Positions 57,106 through 64,000 of a DNA stretch of 64,000 nt are shown piece by piece. A program made the position numbers and the translations under genes. The notes under the pieces were generated by a model, which saw only the letters and a program-made list of their open reading frames with translations, made no database searches and had not been told where the DNA came from. Source of the DNA: Mycocentrospora acerina (lineage: Eukaryota > Ascomycota > Dothideomycetes > Pleosporales); contig JAKUHH010000201.1 of the NCBI GenBank assembly GCA_022701365.1, positions 1,116,001 to 1,180,000 on the forward strand, given 5' to 3'. Position 1 is the stretch's first letter; the number at the start of each line of letters is the position of its first letter.

Positions 57106-57775
57106 GCTCTGTAGCCAAACTAGGGATACGAGGCGATCTGTCCGCGTCTAGGGAAGGTGTCGCCGACAGTGTGCGGGTGTGAGAGGCTGCAAATGACTGT
57201 GCCCAACCATGACGCAACACCCCATTGGCCGATCAAAACCGGCGATGGATCACGCAAAATCTAGCCACAGCACTGACAACCCATGTGCTGCGCGTTTTTT
57301 TTCACTGGGTGACAGATGGCGGGCTTCAGAATTTTGTTCATAAGTTTCCGTGTCCCCTTGTGTCGCCAGTGTCATGCCATGCCTCTGGCGATAACGTAAC
57401 TTTTGCATCACCAACTGCACCGTGAACAGGGTTCTAGAAGCCAACAAATTAGCATTGCGAAAAACTGCAGGCGAGCAGGCACACGCACACGCACGCGCAT
57501 GACCAACGAGGAACACAACTGAGCCCAACGCTTGAGATCACGACCTTGTTCGCCTCACAATCTCTCTCCAGAGCCAAGACAGTCATCGTCTTCTTTCACT
57601 CGACCATCTACCCGTTACACAGCACTGAATGCGTTTGCGACTGCAGATCTTCCAGGAAGCCGGAAAGTCGGAACTAGTTTGGTACTCTCGCCACCCAATC
57701 CTGCCCCTCCCTTACCCCACGTGCGAAAATTATCGTCCCTGATCGGCCAGCCCTACCACGGTTCACGCAGCAACG
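57106..57775. promoter_or_regulatory. Divergent promoter region JJJ1/SPX-RING
   Basis: 670 bp between head-to-head starts. A CACGTG box lies near the SPX-RING start, listed separately. A short CACACGCACGCGC stretch lies near 57480-57498. Confidence 0.6.
57718..57723. promoter_or_regulatory. CACGTG E-box (candidate Pho4-type site)
   Basis: Perfect palindrome 52 bp upstream of the SPX-RING start codon. In fungi CACGTG is bound by basic helix-loop-helix factors, including the phosphate regulator Pho4/NUC-1 but also Cbf1-like factors. The match to a phosphate-sensing gene is suggestive. The site may lie within the 5' leader, which would weaken the case. Confidence 0.4.
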
Positions 57776-59368
57776 ATGAAGTTTGGACACCTCTTTAAGC
57801 AGAGCCTCAGGAACGAAGGATTCCCGCCCGCATGGGTCGACTCAGCAATCTCTTACCAGCAGCTCAAAAAATGTATCAAGCGACTCGCCAACGAGCTTCA
57901 GGAAGTGGGCCTCGACTCTGCAACCCTGTCAAAGCTACTCAAGCATGTCGAGGATTACAATGCTGCCGCGGACCAGAATGAGGACCAGGAACGTCCGTTT
58001 GAGTACATTCTCGACGGTGATGAATCCGAAGAAGGTTCATCAAAGACACGCAAGCCTTTCCACCCAAAATTGCTCTTTTATGTAGAGGAGGCTACTGGAG
58101 AAGTACACAGTGCCAGTATGGACGAGGAGACCAAGCGCAAACTCCAGATGCTGGCTGTCGAGACGGGGATATCACAAATGCGGGTATTTGACGAGTCGAG
58201 CTCCGCATTCGGACCCACAGAACTACAAGATCCTCCCAGCCCTACTGATGAATCCAGCCTTACGAATGGGCTCAAGATCCGACCAGGATTTCGAACCGTG
58301 GAGGTTCCCCTTACTTCTGATATTGAATTCTTCACAAGACTTACCAACGAGGTCTCTGGACTAGAGGAACTTCAATCTCGCGAAGAGAAGCGTATGCACG
58401 TCAAGATAGAAGAGCTAGGGAAACAAATAGCAAAAGTGACAGACCCCAGCAAAAAGTCAAACAGAAAGACCCTCACAGCATGGCGCCAAGTCTTCCAACT
58501 ATACATTGAAGAGGGCATCTTCTTTGGGACGACTGAGGCAGACCACAAGGCCCACGACTCTGACAAGGCGACACTAAGACTTGCAGAGTTTTCCAACAAG
58601 GTTGCCAGGGCAGGTCTAGTCGAGACATTTAGGAAGAAGAACAACCTACAGGCTTTGAACATGTTCATGCACATCAATCGCGAAATCCTTCAGGGGCTGC
58701 GCTTTGGTGAGATCAACCACAGCGCCATGATAAAGATCCTTAAAAGTATGTTCGCGCCACTTCCCCCATAGCCGCTCTCTCAGCACTAACAGTCCCTATA
58801 GAATTCGACAAACGTACCGCTCTAGGAGTAAAATCCGCCTATCCCCGTCAAGTCGAATACCCTTCTTTCTCTGAACACCTCGCCAAAGCCGTCTGCGCAG
58901 AAGTCGACACACAGATCCTCTCACATGTACCCCAAATTGATGACTACTCCTGCCCCATGTGCATGGAGATCAAATGGCGACCTGTGAGGCTCAGCTGCAC
59001 CCATGTCTTCTGCATACGCTGCCTCATCGTCATGCAGAACAACAAGCAACACAACTGCCCTTTTTGTCGAGAGAAGACGGTGTTTGACGCCAACTCTGGT
59101 ATGTTTCACTTTCACAAGTTTTTTAATAGTTGATTAAAGCTGACACTGCCTCAGATAATCTTGATCACGAACTTGCCGTATTCCTCAAGAAATGGTTCCC
59201 AGACGAAGTAAAGGCGAAACAACGGTACAATGAGCACATGGCTGGTATCGACCAGTACGGGGAGGTGTATGCGACTGCAAAGTACGTTGTCCAATACTAC
59301 CTCCAACTCTAGATTGAACCAGTACTAATATTCTTTGAAGGTTTCTTCGCGGCGGAAGCTTATGGTGA
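57776..59368 (+). CDS. SPX-RING E3 ubiquitin ligase (phosphate sensing)
   Basis: Predicted 473-residue protein. An N-terminal SPX domain (1 to about 330) binds inositol pyrophosphates, and a C-terminal RING finger acts as E3 ligase. It resembles fission-yeast Pqr1 and plant NLA, which limit phosphate transporters. Exons 57776-58745, 58802-59098, 59155-59281 and 59341-59368 join to 1422 nt. SPX hallmarks are MKFGHLFKQSL, YQQLKKCIKRL and the basic MIKILKKFDKRT helix. The RING reads CPMCMEIKWRPVRLSCTHVF then CIRCLIVMQ and CPFC, about residues 374-413, with all eight zinc ligands in C3HC4 order. The last splice is uncertain: if unspliced, the frame stops at 59312, giving 474 residues. GTACGT at 59282 and TACTAAT near 59323 favour splicing. 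Confidence 0.9.
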
Positions 59369-60530
59369 ATACATTCCACCATGCTGCATACATACATGCA
59401 TAAATAGGAGAATAGACAAACTGACGACGAGTAGGCATATGGTTTGAGGTAGGAGATGCATTGATCGATTTACGGATGGAGTGCAAACAATTGATACCCT
59501 GGATTTACAAATGCCGATTTTTCGGCTGTGGAGTTTTGTGTAAATGGGGGGTTCATCTCTATTCTTTTTACAAGAATGACGCTTATTTTTTTCCAATCTG
59601 TTTAACATTATTCAAGACAATCAATCTGAAAATAAGTCTTGAATTTGACAATGTGTATTTTGAAGTGTATCTCCCATGCATTTTTCTCGTGGGTTTCCAA
59701 AAACATCATGAAGACACTTTGACATGTCAACTCTCCCTCACCTTCAGCTGTATCTTTCGGATGCAGTTTAGTTTTTGAAAAATAATCTGCATATTTTATT
59801 ACACACTTTAATATTTTCAATTCACTTCCACGCAACGCTGATTACACGTATCAGTTCTCCTCCTTACTGCAATGGTTCAGCAACTGAGGTAATCCATAGC
59901 TGTGATTGGTTTTGACAAACTTGAATTCTGAAGAATGACGTAGAAATATGCACAATTCAACTATTGACAGGAAGGTGAAGGGTGCTGATTTGATAGGATT
60001 GAACAAGGTTAGACTGGACTGTCTGCGTCGATCAGCATATTATGATGATACTACGAAGCTTTTCCAAATCATCGACATGTGAGGACTCTAAGGTATGCTT
60101 ATTCGGTAGATCGATACACTGTTTGTTGGGTTGTGTGTTACGCCATAGGGATACCTCTTTCAACGCCGTATGCTACAGATATTCCAAGGGTGCACTACAA
60201 CAATTGGCCAAGTGTTTTTGAGCTTTTGTTCCATGCTTCTCCTCTCAAGGTCATACCAAGGTGCTGAGTAGATGGGAGTCAATTGAGCATATTTTGCACA
60301 TTACTTGTCTCAATTAAAGGCAACAGTTCGAGGGGTTCAGTCTTCAATTATCGAGGTTAGTAATTTTTTAGCAGTTCAGACATCACAACTTATTTCACTC
60401 TCAATGTACAAAGTTTGAACAGTGCCAACAGGCAGGTAAATCGTTACTATCATAATTATGAATATCGTTGACTGTGCGCACAACATGCTCAACAACTCTC
60501 ATCCAGCGAGAAGAAATAAAGGCTAAGCAT
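59369..60530. other. Convergent AT-rich intergenic region
   Basis: 1.16 kb between the 3' ends of the SPX-RING gene and the permease. It is AT-rich with several chance frames, none protein-like. No repeat or RNA gene is recognised. Confidence 0.5.
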
Positions 60531-62179
60531 CTACTGGGTGTACCTGAAGCCGGGCAGCCCCTCAATGATCTTGCCACCCGCATCAGCACGCTTGTTGGCG
60601 CGCCAGAACTTCAAGTTAAGCAGACCTGAGACGACGATGGTGAGTGCGCCGGCGCCCATGCAAGCAGAGATACCGGGAATGTAGTTTGGCGCATCCTGAG
60701 TCCTGAAAACGGTGCCACCGATGATGCCACCGACGCCACCAGCGCCGACAAGCGTAGCCGAGCACAAAGCACGCTTCCACTGGCCACGGATGTTGTTTGC
60801 TTGCCATGTGAGGACAATGGGGACGTTGCAGTTGACTGCTGCGGTGGCGAGGAAAACACCGAAGTAGCGGACACCAACAATTTTCGTGAAACCCATGAGA
60901 GCGAGCCCGACCATAGCCATCACACCGTTGAAGTGAATCATGGGGGAGCGCAAGTGGTACTTGTCACCGAGACGGGCGTAGGTGATCATGACAATAGCGG
61001 CGAAAAGGTAGGGAGGTGCGATGAGAATGTTGGCCATGGCAGTGTTGAATCCCATTCCATCCTTGAGAATAATAGGCAAGAAGTAAGCGATGGCGTAGGT
61101 CGTGACAGTGGTCATCATGAAGATCCAGGCGAAACCCCAGACCTTGAGATCAAGAGCGCCCTTGAGGTACTTCACTGTGTTGAACTCCTCGGGGATGACA
61201 TCCTTCCTGTCCTGCTCAATGCGGGCGACAATGAAGTCAACCTCTTCCTGGTTAAGGAATTTCTTGCTGAACTTGGAGTCTTTGGCGGCCAACTCGGGGA
61301 AGTCGACGATGAAGTAGTAGCCGATCAGACCGATAACAACAGTGAGAACACCCTGGAGGATGAAGATCCAACGCTATGATGATATTAGTTTAATAGTCTA
61401 AAAAATATTTGATGTGGGAACATACCCAACCGCTGAGACCATGTCCATAGCTGACAGGAGTCTTGGGTGCCTTCTTGGTGGGACCATAGTGTCTGCCCAG
61501 CCAGTAGGCGGCCTGGTAACCATGACCCTCGAGGAGCGAAAAGAGGTATCCGAGAATACCAGAGAAGGCAGACGACAGCATGCCAATCATGAAGAAGAAG
61601 GAGTTCCTCGTCTGAAGCTCATAGCGTTGGTACCAGCAAGAGAGAAGGTAAGCAGAGCCTGATTTGTTAGTTCCCGAACGATAATTGTATGGATGATGAA
61701 TAGTACTCACCAGGGAAGAAGCCAGCCTCAAAGATACCGAGAATCAATCGCAGGGGGAGAAGAGTGTGCCAGTCCTTGACGAAACCGAAGCCAATCATGA
61801 CGGAACCCCAGATGACGACAATGAGTGGGAGGAAGGTGCGGGGACCAAGCTTGCGGAGGATGACGGTCGCAGGCGGCTGGCAGAGAACGTATGTGATGAA
61901 GAACAACAAGACGATAAGACTGTATCGGTTGCCGATGAGCTTGAGATCGACTCCCATACCGGCGACCACAGCGACACCCAAGTTGGTCCTATCCATCAAC
62001 GAGACCATGTACATGAATCCCAGTGTTGGAATCAGTCTCAAGTCAACCTTGCGAATGATCCTCTTTTGCTCCGCTTCTGTGAAGTTTGTAATGCGAGAAT
62101 CTTCGACGTCGGAGGCGTCAGAGACAAAGTCGATCTTCTCGACGTTGCCCTTCTCCTCGGCATAGGATAAGGTAGCCAT
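60531..62179 (-). CDS. MFS permease of the anion:cation symporter (Dal5/Tna1-like) family
   Basis: Predicted 514-residue plasma-membrane transporter. Exons 61711-62179, 61426-61658 and 60531-61373 join to 1545 nt, with two 52-nt introns. An acidic cytosolic N terminus with TEAEQKRIIRKVDLRLIP precedes TM1, the standard lead-in of the allantoate-permease group. TM1 ends with LMDRTNLGVA. The motif GPRTFLPLIVVIWG and RLILGIFEAGFFPG, with its conserved Arg and Glu, are typical. About 12 hydrophobic segments follow. The HYGPTKKAPKT loop between TM6 and TM7 is unusually long for the family. Substrates in this family include allantoate, nicotinate, pantothenate, biotin and dipeptides; I cannot choose. 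An in-frame upstream ATG (62324-62326) exists. The chosen ATG starts the conserved part. Confidence 0.87.
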
Positions 62180-63898
62180 GGTGATGGAGGCTATGAGACA
62201 ACAGGAAGAGAAAAGGAGACCGTGAGGCGAGGTGTGAGAGGTGAGAATGGATGGGAATTCAATTGAATAGCTGGACAGGCAGGGCTCATATATGTTTTGC
62301 TCTCTTACCCCAGATATCCTTAGCATATAGACCTGCGGCTTGGTTCCCCAGATTCCTATCCGACTTTGGACATTGGCTACCCCAGACTTCCGAAGGCCTT
62401 GTTCGAAAGGGCAACGTCAACCGATGCTAAGATGGAATTCTTAACTCCCATAACACCGTTAGCCTGGAGGCGTACTGCAACAACGGCCTTGGCAATGTGG
62501 TAGTCGCATGTTTTGGGCCCAAATACCAAAGCAGAGGGTCTTGGAGGAGGTTCTCGGTCCAATAGCTTCATGCATGAACACGTGCCAAGGTATCTAGTAA
62601 GATCCAGCTCTTGTGCCCACCTGCTAACGTAGCGTGGGGCAACAGCCATTGAAGTCGAGACTCAACACGGAGGTCAGCCCGAACCACTCGTCAGTGGCGA
62701 CTGAATTTTTCTGACGGGGCCATACAGCCAGGTCATTACTCACAGCCACCGCGTAACCAAACTTTCCGCGAAGCTAGATATTGCTTTTGTGGCCATATGC
62801 AAAACCAGCCCTTCAGAACGTTTGCTCGCGACCATATTGTGCGCTTTAGGTCCCGTACAAACAAACGTTCGTTGTTAGAAGCCCGCGCCACGGAAAATAA
62901 GCTTATTCGTAGCACAGGCACACGCTTGTCACCATGATGCGCGTTGGGATCTAGGGGCGGAATACCAAAGCCTAGTGAGTTACCCCGCGCGCCAATGGTC
63001 GATTAAGTTGGCAAACCTGGGGAAACTATCTTTGGTGGATGCTAGACTAAGTTCTTTCAAGACAGTTCTTAAGCCAAGTTTGCGGAAAGTTTTGGCGTTA
63101 TCAGGTCCAGAGCGACGCCATCGCGCCACGTGCGTGAATGCATTCAGCCAGCATAGGTTTAATGCACTGGATCGTGTAGTCCATCGCCGAAAATGACTGC
63201 CGGCGTTCTCAAAGCAGGCTGGCACGCGAACTAAGATGGGGTTGGAGAGTTGATGTAGTGTGTTGACTGCTGTGAATGCGTGAGGACCGTTGTCTTGGAC
63301 CATGGAAACGATCGGATATCCAAGGCACATGATCGCGCATTCCTTCCACATCGTGAGAATGGTCATGTCTCAATTCTACGATGGCATTTATGCCTCGGCA
63401 GGCTGAGCCATCTTTAGGGGAGTTTCTACACATGCCACAGAAGCGTTAGTGCACAATCTTGTTGTTGCAATCTTGGCCATCAACAACTCTGCATCATCCG
63501 CGCGAAAATATTGGCTCGATCTCAGATTTCTGCAGAATTTTAATCAGTAGAATCGGCAATCGAACCCTTGGTTGTCGATCCTAAAACGACAAATACTACG
63601 ATTCGCCTTGGGATGGATTGACATGTGGCCTACCCTGTAAGCACACAAGAGTGCACGATCCGACAGCACCATGGTACCCTCCCGCACTTGAGACAAGGTG
63701 ACCCAGAGGTCGGGCTCCATGGTCTACATGTGCCAATCCCGCCACCGCGGCACTTAAACTAGGTTCATGGAACGTACTACTTGCCAATCGGATAGCCCGA
63801 GCTTTTCGAAATAGTGGCATATATTGCTTTGTCCTCTGACGATTCAAGAGATTTTGTCCGAAAATCCCCGGCAAAATGTGTAGTGCATCCCCCCCCCC
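62180..63898. other. Intergenic region to the assembly gap
   Basis: 1.7 kb of permease upstream sequence. Frames of 60-130 codons (62377-62649, 62980-63366, 63596-63874) show no recognisable domain and have uneven composition. The last ten bases, 63889-63898, are a C homopolymer running straight into the gap. Confidence 0.5.
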
Positions 63899-64000
63899 NN
63901 NNNNNNNNNNNNNNNNNNNNNNNNNNNNNNNNNNNNNNNNNNNNNNNNNNNNNNNNNNNNNNNNNNNNNNNNNNNNNNNNNNNNNNNNNNNNNNNNNNNN
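63899..64000. other. Assembly gap (N)
   Basis: 102 undetermined bases to the end of the window. The real gap size is unknown. It follows a run of ten C, suggesting that sequencing or assembly failed at a homopolymer. Confidence 0.99.

Noticed and set aside
62980..63366. 128-codon minus-strand frame near the gap
   Set aside because: No recognisable family, odd composition and no splice continuity; treated as chance.
1..64000. CRISPR arrays, riboswitches or bacterial operon signals
   Set aside because: The window is eukaryotic nuclear DNA with spliced genes; no regularly spaced direct repeats with unique spacers occur.

Overview
This is a gene-dense eukaryotic window with the signature of a filamentous ascomycete. 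Protein genes carry short GT-AG introns, mostly 46 to 140 nt, with branch points such as gctaac or tactaat close to the acceptor. Intergenic spaces are compact and codon use is mildly GC-rich. Gene content is fungal: an AA9 LPMO, a GH17 wall glucanase, Gup1, Slm1, Jjj1 and Nop9. The overall look is that of a Dothideomycete, perhaps Pleosporales, but that placement is inference. I reconstructed 22 protein genes by joining exons on splice signals and checking that each joined length is a multiple of three, plus one intron-containing tRNA-Ser(CGA). I found no transposon, no CRISPR array and no bacterial-type operon.

Layout. 0-4 kb: Ubp8 ubiquitin protease (SAGA), tRNA-Ser and an AA9 LPMO. 5.5-11.3 kb: Slm1-like PH protein, queuosine-salvage enzyme and a small mitochondrial LEA-like protein. 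12-18 kb: secreted type-B carboxylesterase and an MCT-like MFS transporter, separated by a 2.6 kb gap. 17.8-22.7 kb: the largest gene-poor stretch. 22.7-26.4 kb: folliculin/Lst7 and a Gly/Gln repeat protein. 28-36 kb: divergent RINT1/Tip20 and Nop9, then a group II PLP decarboxylase. 37-50 kb: GH17, Nup159, proteasome beta2 (Pup1), Arp4 and Gup1. 51-59 kb: DUF2985 membrane protein, a probable F-box-type remnant, Jjj1 and an SPX-RING ubiquitin ligase. 60.5-62.2 kb: an ACS-family MFS permease. The window ends in an N gap directly after a C homopolymer.

Most genes are conserved housekeeping functions: chromatin (Ubp8, Arp4), ribosome biogenesis (Nop9, Jjj1), nuclear pore, proteasome, ER-Golgi tethering (RINT1), TORC signalling (Slm1, Lst7), phosphate sensing (SPX-RING) and tRNA modification (Qng1). 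They are not a metabolic cluster. Four head-to-head pairs share an upstream region: RINT1/Nop9, Nup159/Pup1, Arp4/Gup1 and Jjj1/SPX-RING.

The points most worth a second look are: a 74-nt G-homopolymer tract inside a RINT1 intron; an acidic Trp motif in the RINT1/Tip20 protein that resembles the COPI-binding motifs of Dsl1; a CACGTG box just upstream of the SPX-RING gene; two possible C termini for that protein; and three consecutive inverted repeats in the intergenic DNA near 25 kb. I did not find a clearly new multi-gene system.
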